A stretch of 64,000 nucleotides of DNA from NCBI GenBank assembly GCA_037039925.1, contig JAXRKP010001291.1:5001-69000 (forward strand). The letters run 5' to 3'. Position 1 is the stretch's first letter. Every line of letters begins with the position of its first letter. Of this stretch, positions 50,801 through 64,000 are shown piece by piece. Under the pieces are notes generated by a model, which was not told where the DNA came from, ran no database searches, and worked only from the letters and a program-made list of their open reading frames with translations. A program made the position numbers and the translations under genes. This DNA comes from Doris montereyensis. Taxonomy: Eukaryota; Mollusca; Gastropoda; Nudibranchia; Dorididae.

Positions 50801-53800
50801 ATCTAGTCCAATGCCCGTATTCTAGTCTAATGTCTGTATTCCAGTCCAATGTCAATAATCCAGTCTAATGTCACTATTCTAGTCTAATGTCAGTATTCCA
50901 GTCTAATGTTAGTAATCTAGTCTAATGTCAGTATTCTGTCTAATGTCAGTATTCTAGTCTAATGTCAGGAATTCAGGCTAATGTCAGTATTCTAGTCTAA
51001 TGTCAGTATTCTAGCCTAATGTCAGCAATCCAGTCTAATGTCAGTATTCTGTTTAATGTCAGTATTCTACTCTAATGTCAGTATTCTAGTCTAATATTAG
51101 CAATCCATCTAATGTCAGCATTCTGTTTAATGTCAGTATTCTAGTCTAATATCATTATTCTAGTCTAATGTCAGTAATCCAGTCTAATGTCAGTATTCTG
51201 TTTAATGTCAGTGTTCTAGTCTATGTCAGTATTCTAGTCTAACGTCAGTATTCTAGTCTAATGTCAGTAATCCAGTCTAATGTCAGTAATCCAGTCTAAA
51301 GTCAGTATTTTAGTCTAATGTCAGTATTCCAGTCTCATGTCAGTAATCTAGTCTAATGTCAATATTCTGTATAATGTCAGTGTTCTAGTCTCATGTCAGT
51401 AATCTAGTCTAATGTCAATATTCTGTGTAATGTCAGTGTTCTAGTCTCATGTCAGTAATCTAGTCTAATGTCAATATTCTGTGTAATGTCAGTGTTCTAG
51501 TCTAATGTCAGTATTCTAGTCTAATGTCAATATTCTGTGTAATGTCAGTGTTCTAGTCTAATGTCAGTGTTCTAGTCTAATGTCAGTAATCTAGTCTAAT
51601 GTCAATATTCTGTGTAATGTCAGTATTCTAGTCTAATGTCAGTATTCCAGTCAAATGGCAGTAATCCATTCTAATGTCAGTATTCTAGTCTAATGTCAGT
51701 ATTCTAGTCTAATGTCGGTATTCTAGTCGAATGTCAGTATTCTAGTCTAATGTCAGTATTCTAGTCTAATGTCAGTATTCTAGTCTAATGTCAGTATTCC
51801 AGTCTAATGTCAGTAATCCATTCTAATGTCAGTATTCTAGTCTAATGTCAGTATTCTAGTCTAATGTCAGTATTCTAGTCTAATGTCAGTATTCTAGCCT
51901 AATATCAGTATTATGTTTAATGTCAGTATTCTAGTCTAATGTCAGTATTATGTTTAATGTCAGTATTCTAGTCTAATGTCAGTATTATGTTTAATGTCAG
52001 TATTCTAGTCTGATGTCAGTGTTCTAGTCTAATGTCAGTATTATGTTTAATGTCAGTATTCTAGTCTGATGTCAGTATTATGTTTAATGTCAGTATTCTA
52101 GTTTGATGTCAGTATTGTGTCTAATGTCAGTATTCTAGTCTGATGTCAGTATTATGTTTAATGTCAGTATTCTAGTCTACTGTCAGTAATCCATTCCAAT
52201 ATCAGTAATCCAGTGTAATGTCAGTATTCTAGTTTAATGTCAGTATTCTAGTCTAATGTCAGTATTCCAGCCTAATGTCAGTCATCCATTCTAATATCAG
52301 TAATCCAGTCTGATGTCAGTAATCTAGTCTAATGTCAGTATTCTGTCAAATCTCAGTACTCCAGTGTAATGTCGGTATTCATTCTAATGTCAGTAGTCCA
52401 GTCTAATGTCAGTATTCCAGTCTAATGTCAGATATTCCAGTCTAATGTCAGTATTCCAGTCTAATGTCAGTATTCCAGTCTAATGTCAGATATTCCAGTC
52501 TAATGTCAGTATTCCAGTCTAATGTCAGTATTCCAGTCTAATGTCAGTATTCTGTTTAATGTCAGTATTCTAGTCTAATGTCAGTATTCTAGCCTGATGT
52601 CAGCAATCATGTCTAATGTCAGTATTCTAGTCTAATGGCAGTATTCTAGCCTAATGCAGTTTTCTGTTTAATGTCAGTATTCTAGTCTAATGTCAGTATT
52701 CTAGTGTAATGTCATAATTTCAGTCTAATGTCAGTAATCCAGTCTAATGTCAGTATTCTGTTTAATGTCAATATTCTAGTCTAAATGTCAGTATTCCAGT
52801 CTAATGTCAGTAATCTAGTCTAATGTCAGTAATTTAGTCTAATGTCAGTAATTTAGTCTAATGTCAGTATTCTAGTCTAATGTCAGTAATCAAGTCTAAT
52901 ATCAGTAATCCAGTCTGATGTCAGTAATCTAGTCTAATGTCAGTATTATAGTCTGATGTCAGTATTCTGTCAAATCTCAGTACTCCAGTGTAATGTCGGT
53001 ATTCAGTCTAATGTCAGTATTCCAGGCTAATGTCAGTATTCCAGTCTAATGTCAGATATTCCAGTCTAATGTCAGTATTCTAGTCTAATGTCAGTATTCC
53101 AGTCTAATGTCAGTATTTTGTTTAATGTGAGTATTCCAATGTAAAGTTAATATTCTAGTCTAATGTCAACAATTCCGTCTAATTTCAGTATTCTAATCTA
53201 ATGGGGGTATTTAGTCTAATGTCAGTAATCCACTCTAATGTCGGTATTCCAGTCCAATGGCCGTAATCTAGTCTAATGTCAGTTATCTAGTCTAATGTCA
53301 ATATTCCAGTCTAATGTCAGTAATCTAGTCCAATGTTAGTAATCTAGTCGAATGTCATTTATCTAGTGTAATGTCAATATTCCAGTCCAATGTCAGTAAT
53401 CTAGTCCAATGTTAGTAATCTAGTCTAATGTCAGTAATCCAGTCTAATGTCAGTATTCTGGTCTACTGTCAATGTTCTAATCTAATGTATTCAAGTCTGA
53501 TGTCAGTATTCTAGTCTGATGTCTGTATTCTAGTCTAATGGCAGGAATCCAGTCTAATGTTAATGTTCTGTCTAATGTCAGTATTCTGTCTAATGTCAGT
53601 ATTCTAGTCTAATGTTAGTATTCTAGTCTAATGTCAGTATTCTGTCTAATGTCAGTATTCGGTCTAATGTCAGTATTCGAGTCTATTGTCAGTATTCTGT
53701 ATGATGTCAGTAATCGAGTCTAATGTCAGTATTCTAGTCTAATGTCCGTGTTCTAGTCTAATGTCAGTATTTTAGTCTAATGTCACTATTCTAGTCTAAT

Positions 53801-56800
53801 GTCAGTATTCTGTCTAATGTCTGTATTCTATTCTACTGTCAGTATTCTGTTTAATGTCAGTAATCCAGTATAATGTCAGTATTGTAGTCTAATGTCAGTA
53901 TTCTAGTCTAATGTCCGTATTCTAGTCAATTGTCAGTATTCTACTCTAATGTCAATATTCTAGTCTGATGTCAGTATTCCAGTCAATTGTCAGAATTACA
54001 GTCTAATATCAGTAATCTAATCTGATGTCAGTATTATACTCTAATGTCGGTGTTCCAGTCTAATGTCCGTAATCTAGTCTGATGTCAGTATTCTAGTCTA
54101 ATGTCAGTTTTTAGTCTAATGTTAGTATTCAAGTCTAATGTCAGTAGTATTCTCTAATGTCAGTATTTTAGTCTAATGTCAGTATTCTAGTCGAATGTCA
54201 GTATTCTAGTCTAATGTCAGTAATCTAGTCTAATGTCAGTATTCTAGTCTAATGTCCGTTTTCTAGTCTAATGTCAGTAATCTAGTCTAATGTCAGTATT
54301 ATACTCTAATGTCGGTGTTCCAGTCTAATGTCAGTATTATAGTCTAATATCAGTATTCTAGTCTAATATCAGTATTCTAGTCTAATATCAGTAATCCATT
54401 CTAATGTCAGTAATCCAGTCTAATGTCAGTATTCTAGTCTAATGTCAGTATTCTAGCCTAATGTTAGTATTCTAGTCTAATATCAGTAATCCATTCTAAT
54501 GTCAGTAATCCAGTCTATTGTCAGTATTCTAGTCTAATGTCAGTATTCCAGTCTAATGTCAGTAATTCAGTCTAATGTCGGTATTCTATTCTAATGTCAG
54601 TATTCTAGTCTAATGTCAGTATTCTAGTCTAATGTCAGTATTCTAGTCTAATGTCAGTAATCCATTCTAATGTCAGTAATCCACTCTAATGTCAGTATTC
54701 TGTCTAATGTCAGTATTCTAGTCTAATGTCAGTATTCTAGTCTAATGTCAGTATTCTAGTCTAATGTCAGTATTCTAGTCTAATGTCAGTATTCTAGTCT
54801 AATGTCAGTAATCCATTCTAATGTCAGTAATCTAGTCTAATGTCAGTATTCTAGTCTAATGTCAGTATTCTAGTCTAATGTCAGTAATCCATTCTAATGT
54901 GCGTAATCTAGTCTAATGTCAGTATTCTAGTCTAATGTCAGTAATCCATTCTAATGTCAGTAATCCATTCTAATGTCAGTAATCTAGTCTAATGTCAGTG
55001 TTCTAGTCTAATGTCAGTAATCCATTCTAATGTCAGTAATCCATTCTAATGTCAGTAATCCATTCTAATGTCAGTAATCCATTCTAATGTCAGTAATCCA
55101 TTCTAATGTCAGTAATCCATTCTAATGTCAGTAATCCATTCTAATGTCAGTATTCTAGTCTAATGTCAGTATTCTAGTCTAATGTCAGTATTCTAGTCTA
55201 ATGTCTGTAATCCATTCTAATGTCAGTATTCCATTCTAATGTCTGTAATCCATTCTAATGTCAGTAATCCAGTCTAATGTCAGTATTCTGTCTAATGTCA
55301 GTATTCTAGTCTAATGTCAGTATTCTAGTCTAATGTCAGTAATCCATTCTAATGTCAGTAATCCAGTCTAATGTCAGTATTCTAGTCTAATGTCTGTAAT
55401 CCATTCTAATGTCAGTAATCCAGTCTAATGACAGTATTCTAGTCTAATGTCAGTAATCTAGTCTAATGTCTGTAATCCAGTCTAATGTCAGTAATCCAGT
55501 CTCATATCAGCAATCAAGTCTAATGTCAGCATTCTAGTCTGATGTCAGTATTCCATTCTAATGTCAGTATTCTGGTCTCATGTCAGTGTTCTGTCTAATT
55601 ACAGTATTCTAGTCTAATGTCAGTATTCTAGTCTAATGTCAGTAATCCAGTCTAATGTCACTATTCTAGTCTAATGTCAGTAATCGAGACTAATGTCAGT
55701 ATTCTAGTCTGATATCAGTATTCTAGTCTAATATCAGTATTCTAGTCTAATGTCAGTCATCCAGTCTAATGTCAGTATTGCAGTCTAATGTGAGTATTCT
55801 AGTCTGATGTCAGTGTTCTGTCTAATGTCAGTATTCTAGTCTAATGACAGCATTCTAGTCTTATGTCAGTATTCTAGTCTAATGTCAGTATTCTAGTCCA
55901 GTGTCAGTATTCCAGTCTAATGTCAGTATTTCAGTCCAATGTCAGTATTCTAGTCCAATGTCAGTATTCTAGTCTAATGTCTGTAATCCAGTCTAATGTC
56001 AGTTTTTCTGTTTAATGTCAGTATTCTAGTCTAATGTCAGTGTTCTAGTGTAATGTCAGTATTATAGCCTAATGTCAGTAATCCATTCTAATGGCAGTAT
56101 TCTGTTTAATGTCTGTATTCTAGTCTAATGTGAGTATTCTAGTCTAATGTCAGTATTCCAGTCTAATGTCAGTAATCCAGTCTAATGTCAGTATTCTGTT
56201 TAATGTCAGTATTCTAGTCTAAGTGTCAGTATTCCAGTCTAATGTCAATAATCTAGTCTACTGTCAGTAAGCTAGCCTAATGTCAGTATTCCAGTCCAAT
56301 GTCAGTAATCTAGTCTAATGTCAGTAATCGAGTCTAATGTCAATATTCCAGTCTAATATCAGTAATATAGTCCAATGTCAGTAATTTAGTCCAATGTCAG
56401 CAATCTAGTCCATTGTCAGTAATCTAGTGTAATGTCAGTAATCTAGTCTCATGTCAGTATTCTAGTCTAATGTCCGTAATCTAGTCCAATATCAGTATTC
56501 TAGTGTAGTGTCACTATTCCAGTGTAATGTCAGTATTCAGGTTTATTGTCAGTAATCTAGTCAAATGTCAGTAATCTAGTCCAATGTCAGTAATTTAGTC
56601 TAATGTCAGTATTCTAGTCTAATGTCAGTAATCTACTCTCATGTCAGTATTCTAGTCTATTGTCAGCATTCTAGTCTAATGTCAGTATTCTAATCTAATG
56701 TCAGTATTCTAGTCTAATGTTAATATTCAAGTCTGATGTCAGTATTCTAGTCTGATGTCTGTATTCTAGTCTAATGTCCGCAATCCAGCCTAATGTCAGT

Positions 56801-59800
56801 ATTCTGTGTAATGTCTGTATTCTGTCTCATGTCAGTATTCTGTCTAATGTCAGTATTTTAGTCTAATGTCAGTATTCTAGTCTAATGTCAGTAATCTGTT
56901 TAATGCAGTATTCCAGTCTAAAGTCAGTATTCCATGCTAAGGTCAGTATTCCAGTCTAATGTCAGTAGTCTAGTCTGATGTCAGTATTCTGTTTAATGTC
57001 AGTATTCTAGTCTAATGTCAGTAATCCAGTCTAATGTCAGTAATCCAGTCTAATGTCAGTGTTCTAGTCTAATGTCAGCAATCCAGTCGAATGTCATTGA
57101 TCTAGTCTAATGTCAATAATCCAGTCTAATGTCAGTATTCTAGTCTGATGTCAGTATTTCAGTCCAATGTCAGTATTCTAGTCCAATGTCAGTATTCTAG
57201 TCTAATGTCAGTAATCCAGTTTAATGTCAGTATTCTAGTCTAATGTCAGTAATCCTGTCTAATGTCACTATTCTAGTCTAATGTCGGTATTTTAGTCTAA
57301 TGTCAGTATTCTAGTCTAATGTCAGTATTCCAGTCTAATGTCAGTATTCTAGTCTAATGTCAGTATTCTGTCTAATGTCAATATTCTAGTCCAATGTCAG
57401 TAATCCAGTCTAATGTCAGTATTCCAGTCTAATGTAGAGTATTCTTGTCAAATGTCAGTGTTCTGTCTAATGTCAGTATACTAGTCTAATGTCAGTATTC
57501 TAGTCTAATGTCAGTATTCTAGGCTAATGTCAGTATTTTAGTCTAATGTCGGTATTCTAGTCTAATGTCAGTATTCTAGTCCAATGTCAGTATTCCAGTC
57601 TAATGTCAGTATTCTAGTCTAATTACAGTATTCTAGTATAATATCAGTATTTTAGTATAGCCTCAGTATTCTAGTCTAATGTCAGTATTCTAGTCTAATG
57701 TCAGTATTCTAGTCTAATGTCAGTATTCTAGTCTAATGTCTGTAATCCATTCTAATGTCAGTAATCCATTCTAATGTCTGTAATCCATTCTAATGTCAGT
57801 AATCCAGTCTAATGTCAGTATTCTGTCTAATGTCAGTATTCTAGTCTAATGTCAGTATTCTAGTCTAATGTCAGTAATCCATTCTAATGTCAGTAATCCA
57901 GTCTAATGTCAGTATTCTAGTCTAATGTCTGTAATTCATTCTAATGTCAGTAATCCAGTCTAATGACAGTATTCTAGTCTAATGTCAGTAATCTAGTCTA
58001 ATGTCTGTAATCCAGTCTAATGTCAGTAATCCAGTCTCATATCAGCAATCAAGTCTAATGTCAGCATTCTAGTCTGATGTCAGTATTCCATTCTAATGTC
58101 AGTATTCTGGTCTCATGTCAGTGTTCTGTCTAATTACAGTATTCTAGTCTAATGTCAGTATTCTAGTCTAATGTCAGTAATCCAGTCTAATGTCACTATT
58201 CTAGTCTAATGTCATTAATCGAGCCTAATGTCAGTATTCTAGTCTGATATCAGTATTCTAGTCTAATATCAGTATTCTAGTCTAATGTCAGTCATCCAGT
58301 CTAATGTCAGTATTGCAGTCTAATGTGAGTATTCTAGTCTGATGTCAGTGTTCTGTCTAATGTCATTATTCTAGTCTAATGTCAGTATTCTAGTCCAGTG
58401 TCAGTATTCTAGTCTAATGTCAGTATTCTAGTCCAGTGTCAGTATTCCAGTCTAATGTCAGTATTCTAGTCTGATGTCAGTATTTCAGTCCAATGTCAGT
58501 ATTCTAGTCCAATGTCAGTATTTTAGTCTAATGTCAGTAATCCAGTTTAATGTCAGTATTCTAGTCTAATGTCTGTAATCCAGTCTAATGTCACTATTCT
58601 AGTCTAATGTCCGTATTCTAGTCTAATGTCAGTATTCTAGTCTAATGTCAGTATTCCAGCCTATGTTGTCAGTATTCTAGTCAAATGTCAGTGTTCTGTC
58701 TAATGTCAGTATACTAGTCTAATGTCAGTATTCCAGTCTAATGTTAGTATTCTAGTCTAATGTCAGTATTCTAGTCTAATGTCGGTATTCTAGTCTAATG
58801 TCAGTATTCTAGTCCAATGTCAGTATTCCAGTCTAATGTCAGTATTCCAGTCTAATGTCAGTATTCTAGTCTAATGTCAGTATTCTAGTCTAATGTCAGT
58901 ATTCTAGTCTAATGTCAGTAATCTAGCCTAATGTCAGCAATCCAGTCTAATGTCAGTATTCTAGTCAAATGTCAGTGTTCTGTCTAATGTCAGTATACTA
59001 GTCTAATGTCAGTATTCCAGTCTAATGTCAGTATTCTGTTTAATGTCACTATTCTAGTCTAATATCAGTAATCTATTCTAATGTCAGTATTCTAGTCTGA
59101 TGTCAGTAATCCAGTCTAATGTCGGTATTCAAGACTAATGTCAGTATTGCAGGCTAATGTCAGTATTCTAGTTTAATATCAGTATTCTAGTCTAAAGTCA
59201 GTATTCTGTATAATTTCAGTAATCCAGTCTAATGTCGGTATTCTGTCTAATGTCAGTATTGTAGTCTAATGTCAGTATTCTAGTCCAATGTCAGTATTCT
59301 AGTCTAATGTCAATAATCCTGTCTGATGCCAGTAATCTAGTCTAATGTCAGTATTCTAGTCTAACATCAGTAGTGTAGTCTGATGTCAGTATTCTAGTCG
59401 AATGTCAATATTTTAGTATTGCGTCAGTATTCCAGTCTAATGTAAGTATTATAGTCTAATGTCAGTATTCTAATCTAATGTCATTATTCTAGTCTAATGT
59501 CAGTATTCTTGTTAAAGTCAGTATTCTCGTCTAATGTCAGGAAGGCAGTCTAAGGTCAGTATTCTGTCTAATGTCAGTATTTTGTTTAATGTCAGTATTC
59601 TAGTCTAATATTAGTATTCTAGTCTAACGTCAGTATTCTAGTCTAATGTCAGTATTCTGTTTAATGTCAGTATTCTAGTCTAATGTCAGTATTCCAGTCT
59701 AATGTCAGTATTCTAGTCAAATGTCAGTGGTCTGTCTAATGTCAGTATACTAGTCTAATGTCAGTATTCCAGTCTAATGTCAGTATTCTGTTTAATGTCA

Positions 59801-62800
59801 GTATTCTAGTCTAATGTCAGTGTTCTAGTCTAATGTCAATAATCTAGTCTGATATCAGTATTCTAGACTAATATTAGTATTCTAGTCTATTGTCAGTATT
59901 CTAGTCTAATGTCAGTATTCTGTTTAAGGTCAATATTCTAATCTAATGTCAGTATTCTGTCTAATGTCAGTATTCTAGTCTAATGTCAGTATTCTAGTCT
60001 AATGTCGGTATTCTAATTTGATGTCAGTATTCCAGTCTAATGTCACTATTCTAGTCTAATGTCAGTATTCTAGTCTGATGTCAGTATTCTAGTCTGATTT
60101 AAGTATTCTGTTTAATTTCAGTATTCTTGTCTTAATGTCAGTATTCTAGTGTATTGTCAGCATTCTAGTCTAATGTCAGTATTCTAGTCTAATGTCAGTA
60201 TTCTAGTATAATGTCAGTACTCTAGTCTAATGTCAGCATTCTAGTCTAATGTCAGTATTCTAGTCTAATGGCAGTATTCTAGTCTAATGTCAGTGTTCTA
60301 GTCTAATATCAATATTGTAGTCTAACGTCAGTACTCTAGTCTAATGTCACTATTCACATCTGATGTCAGTATTCTTGTGTGATGTCAGTATTCTAGTCTA
60401 ATGTCAGTATTCCAATGTAATGTCAGTATTCTAGTCTAATGTCAGTATTCCAATCTAATGTCAGTATTCTAGTCTAATGTCATTATTCTAGTTTAATGTC
60501 AGTGATCTAATCTAATGTCGGTATTCTAGTCTAATGTCAGTATTCTAGTCTAATGTTAGTATTCTAGTCTAATGTCACTATTCTGTCTAATGTCATTAAT
60601 TCAGTCTAATGTCAGTACTCCAGTGTAATGTCAGTATACTGTTTAATGTCAGTATTCTAGTCTAATGTCAGTATTCTAACTTATGTCAGTAATCTAGTCT
60701 GATGTCAGTATTCTATGCTAATGTCAGTATTCTAGTCTAATGTCAGTAATTTAGTCTAATGTCAGTATTCTAGTCTAATGTCAGTCTTCTTGTCTAATGT
60801 CAGTATTCTGTCTAATGTCAGTATTCGGTCTAATGTCAGTATTCGAGTCTAATGTCAGTATTCTGTATGATGTCAGTAATCGAGTCTAATGTCAGTATTC
60901 TAGTCTTATGTGCGTGTTCTAGTCTAATGTGAGTATTTTAGTCTAATGTCACTATTCTAGTCTAATGTCAGTATTCTGTCTAATGTCTGTATTCTATTCT
61001 AATGTCAGTATTCTGTCTAATGTCAGTAATCCAGTCTAATGTCTGTAATGTAGTCTAATGTCAGTATTCTAGTCTAATGCCAGTATTCTAGTCAATTGTC
61101 AGTATTCTACTCTAATGTCAATATTCTAGTCTGATGTCAGTATTCCAGTCAATTGTCAGAATTACAGTCTAATATCAGTAATCTAATCTGATGTCAGTAT
61201 TATACTTTAATGACGGTGTTCCAGTCTAGTGTCCGTAATCTAGTCTGATGTCAGTATTCTAGTCTAATGTCAGTTTTCTAGTCTAATGTTAGTATTCAAC
61301 TGTAATGTCAGTATTCTAGTCTAATGTCAGTATTCTAGTCGAATGTCAGTATTCTAGTCTAATGTCAGTAATCTAGTCTAATGTCAGTATTCTAGTCTAA
61401 TGTCCGTTTTCTAGTCTAATGTCAGTAATCTAGTCTAATGTCAGTATTATAATCTAATGTCAGTATTATATTCTAATGTTAGTATTCTAATCTAATGTCA
61501 GTATTCTGTTTAATGGTAGTATTCTGTTTAATGTCACTCTTCCAGTCTAATGTCAGTATTCTAGTCTAATGTCAGGAATCCAGTCTAATGTCAATATTCT
61601 GTCTAATGTCGGTATTCTGTCTAATGTCAGTACTCTGTTTAATGTCAGTATTTTCGTTTAAAGTGAGTATTTTAGTCCAATTTCAGTAATCCAGTCTAAT
61701 GTGAGTATTTCAGTCTAATGTCAGTATTGTAGTCTGATGTCAGTATTCTGTTTAATGAGAGTATTCTAGTCTAATGTCAGTATTCTCGTCTAATGTCAGT
61801 ATTCTAGTCTAATGTCAGTATTCTAGTCTAATGTCAGTAATCCCACCTAATGTCAGTAATCCAGTCTGATGTCAGTAATCTAATCTAATGTCAGTATTCT
61901 AGTTTAATGTCAGTAATGAAATCTAATGTCAGTAATCCAGTCAGATGTCAGTGATCTAGTATAATGTCTGTATTCTAGTCTGATGTCAGTATTCTATCTA
62001 TTGTCAGTATTTCAGTCTAATGTCAGTATTTCAGTCTAATGTCAGTATTCTGTTTAATGTCAGTATTCCAGTGCAATGTCAGTATTCTAGTCTAATGTCA
62101 GTAATAGAGTCTAATGTCAATATTCTAGTCTAATGTCAGTAATACAGTCTAATATCAGACATCTAGTCTAATGTCAGTATTCTAGTCTAGTGTCAGTAAT
62201 GTAGTCTGATGTCAGTATTTTAGTCTAATGTCAGTATTCTAGACTAATGTCAGTATTCTAGTGTAATGTCAGTATTCTAGGCAATGTTAGTATTCTAGTC
62301 CAATGTAACTATTCTCTCTAATGTCAGTAATCCAGTATAATGTCAGTATTCTAGTCTAATGTCAGTATTCTAGTCTAATGTCAGTACTCTAGTCTAATGT
62401 CAGTATTCACGTCTGATGTCAGTATTCTTGTGTGATGTCAGTATTCTAGTCTAATGTCAGTATTCCTATGTAATGTCAGTATTCTAGTTTAATGTCAGTA
62501 TTCTAGTCTAATGTCAGTATTCCAGTCTAATGTCAGTAATACAGTCTAATGTCCGTAATCTTCTCTAATGTCAGTATTCTAGTGTAATGTTAGTAATGTA
62601 GTCTGATGTCAGTATTCTAGGCTAAGGTCAGTATTCTAGTCTAATGTCACTTTTCTCTCTAATGTCAGTAATCCAGTATAATGTCAGTATTCCAGTCTAA
62701 TGTCAGTATTCTGTTTAATGTCAGTATTCTAGTCTAATGTCAGTATTCTAGTCTAATCTCAGTAATCTAGTCTGATATCAGTATTCTAGGCTAATATCAG

Positions 62801-64000
62801 TATTCTAGTCTAATGTCAGTATTCTAGTCTAATGTCAGTATTCTAGTTTAATGTCAGTCTTCTTGTCTAATGTCAGTATTCTGTTTAAGGTCAGTATTCT
62901 AGTCTAATGTCAGTGTTCTAGTCTAATGTCAGTATTCTAGTCTAATGTCAGTATTCTAGTCTATTATCAGTATTCTAGTCTAATGTGAGTATTTTAAGCT
63001 GATGTCAGTATTCCAGCCTAATGTCAGTATTCTAGTCTAATGTCAGTATTCTAGTCTAATTTCATTTTCTAGTCTAATGTCAGTATTCTAGTCTAATGTC
63101 AGTAATACAGTCTAATGTCAGTAATCTTCTCTAATGTCAGTATTCTAGTGTAATGTTAGTAATGTAGTCTGATGTCACTATTCTAGGCTAATGTTAGTAT
63201 TCTAGTCTAATGTCACTACTGTCTCTAATGTCCGTAATCCAGCATAATGTCAGTATTCCAGTCTAATGTCAGTATTCTGTTTAATGTCAGTATTCTAGTC
63301 TAATGAAAGTATACTAGTCTAATGTCAGTAATATAGTCTGATATCAGTATTCTTGGCTAATTTCAGTATTCTAGTCTAATGTCAGTATTCTAGTCTAATG
63401 TCAGTATTCTACTTTAATGTCAGTCTTCTTGTCTAATGTCAGTATTCTGTTTAAGGTCAGTATTCTAATCTAATGTCAGTATTCTGTCTAATGTCAGTAA
63501 TACAGTCTAATGTCAGTATTCTAGTCTAATTTCAGTGTTCTAGTCTAATGTCAGTATTCTTGTCTAGTGTCAGTATTCTTTCTAGTGTCAGTATTCTAGT
63601 CTAATGTCAGTAATCTAATTCTGATGTCAGTATTCCAGTCTAATATCAGTATTCTAGTCTAATGTCAGTATTCTAGTCTGATATCAGTATTCTAGTCTGA
63701 TTTAAGTATTCTGTTTAATGTCAGTATTCTAATCTAATGTCAGTATTCTAGTCTAATGTCAGTATTCTAATGTAATGTCAGCATTCTAGATTAACGTCAG
63801 TATTCTAGTATAATGTCAGTATTCTAGTCTAATGTCAGTATTCTAGTATAATGTCAGTATTCTAGTCTAATGTCAGTACTCTAGTCTAAGGTCAGTATTC
63901 TAGACTAATGTCTATATTCTAGTCTAATGGCACTATTCTAGTCCAATGTCAGTGTACTAGTCTAATATCAGTATTCTAGTCTAATGTCAGTACTCTAGTC
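47886..64000. repeat. 19-bp satellite, at least 16 kb
   Basis: The unit AGTCTAATGTCAGTATTCT is 19 bp and continues to the right edge, about 850 copies by span. Frequent variants are GTAATCC, GTATTCC, GTTTAATG (18-bp units from TTCTGTTTAATG) and ATTCTAATG. Blocks are duplicated at kilobase scale: the text around 55501 recurs at 58036, around 53661 at 60827, and around 60354 at 62408. It lies in the intron upstream of the exon at 46535. No gene is visible in it. Confidence 0.96.

Larger units (their letters stand above)
1..64000 (-). other. Interior of one SLC5 (SGLT-like) gene; introns made of tandem repeats
   Basis: Four exons on the minus strand (46535..46455, 44049..43920, 38054..37970, 27412..27278) join in phase into a continuous stretch of an SLC5 sodium/solute symporter. 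The introns between them are about 2.4, 5.9 and 10.6 kb. The flanking introns run off both ends, at least 27 kb on the left and at least 17 kb on the right. Seen directly: consensus GT and AG at all seven internal splice borders and compatible phases 1, 2 and 0. From family knowledge: SLC5 proteins are plasma-membrane symporters with about 14 helices that couple Na+ to sugar or other solutes. Inferred: the exons belong to one functional gene, and the missing N-terminal and C-terminal exons lie outside the window. The substrate cannot be told from this fragment. Confidence 0.85.

Noticed and set aside
1..64000. tRNA, rRNA or other structured RNA genes
   Set aside because: I looked for tRNA-like boxes and rRNA-like conserved stretches in the unique segments and saw none. 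A tRNAscan and Rfam search would settle this.

Overview
The window looks like nuclear DNA of an invertebrate animal. It is AT-rich and almost gene-empty by ORF standards, has GT-AG introns, carries a decayed RTE-like non-LTR retrotransposon, and is otherwise packed with tandem repeats. I cannot fix the phylum; a mollusc or arthropod would fit, but that is a guess.

The main result is that the minus strand carries four small exons that join in phase into the middle of an SLC5-family sodium/solute symporter of the SGLT (sodium/glucose cotransporter) type. In transcription order they lie at 46535..46455, 44049..43920, 38054..37970 and 27412..27278. Together they hold 431 coding bases, under 1% of the window. 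They encode, in the order known for SGLTs, the YTDTLQ helix, the following loop with a Cys, the WYWCTDQ helix, and the VIVQRALAAR...PGMISR segment. The intron phases are 1, 2 and 0. Upstream and downstream exons lie outside the window, so all 64 kb is the interior of one gene. The last exon has a single-base deletion that breaks the frame as sequenced.

The introns are almost entirely minisatellite and satellite DNA, each array with its own unit. From left to right they are: a 16-bp array (1..480); 38-bp family A (about 481..5585, with a short 16-bp block inside); 38-bp family B (about 5586..27235, roughly 570 units, including a 37-bp subfamily at about 25530..26905); exon 4; a 46-bp array (about 27690..36590) split by a 2.8-kb retrotransposon copy and a 20-N gap; a 42-bp array (about 36960..37905); exon 3; a small AAC/AAT microsatellite; 43-, 55-, 36- and 54-bp arrays; a second, unrelated 46-bp array (about 41570..43840); exon 2; 71-, 34-, 31- and 40-bp arrays; exon 1; a CT-rich tract; a 39-bp array; and a 19-bp array running off the right edge (about 47886..64000).

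The longer ORFs in the repeat zones are artefacts of unit lengths divisible by three (36, 39, 42) or of stop-poor repeats. The only other coding remnants belong to the retrotransposon: end of the endonuclease, reverse transcriptase and C-terminal region, all frameshifted, on the same strand as the host gene. The unusual features are the amount and diversity of intronic tandem DNA in one transporter gene, the visible kinship between neighbouring arrays, kilobase-scale higher-order repeats, and splice-like motifs repeated hundreds of times on the transcribed sense strand.
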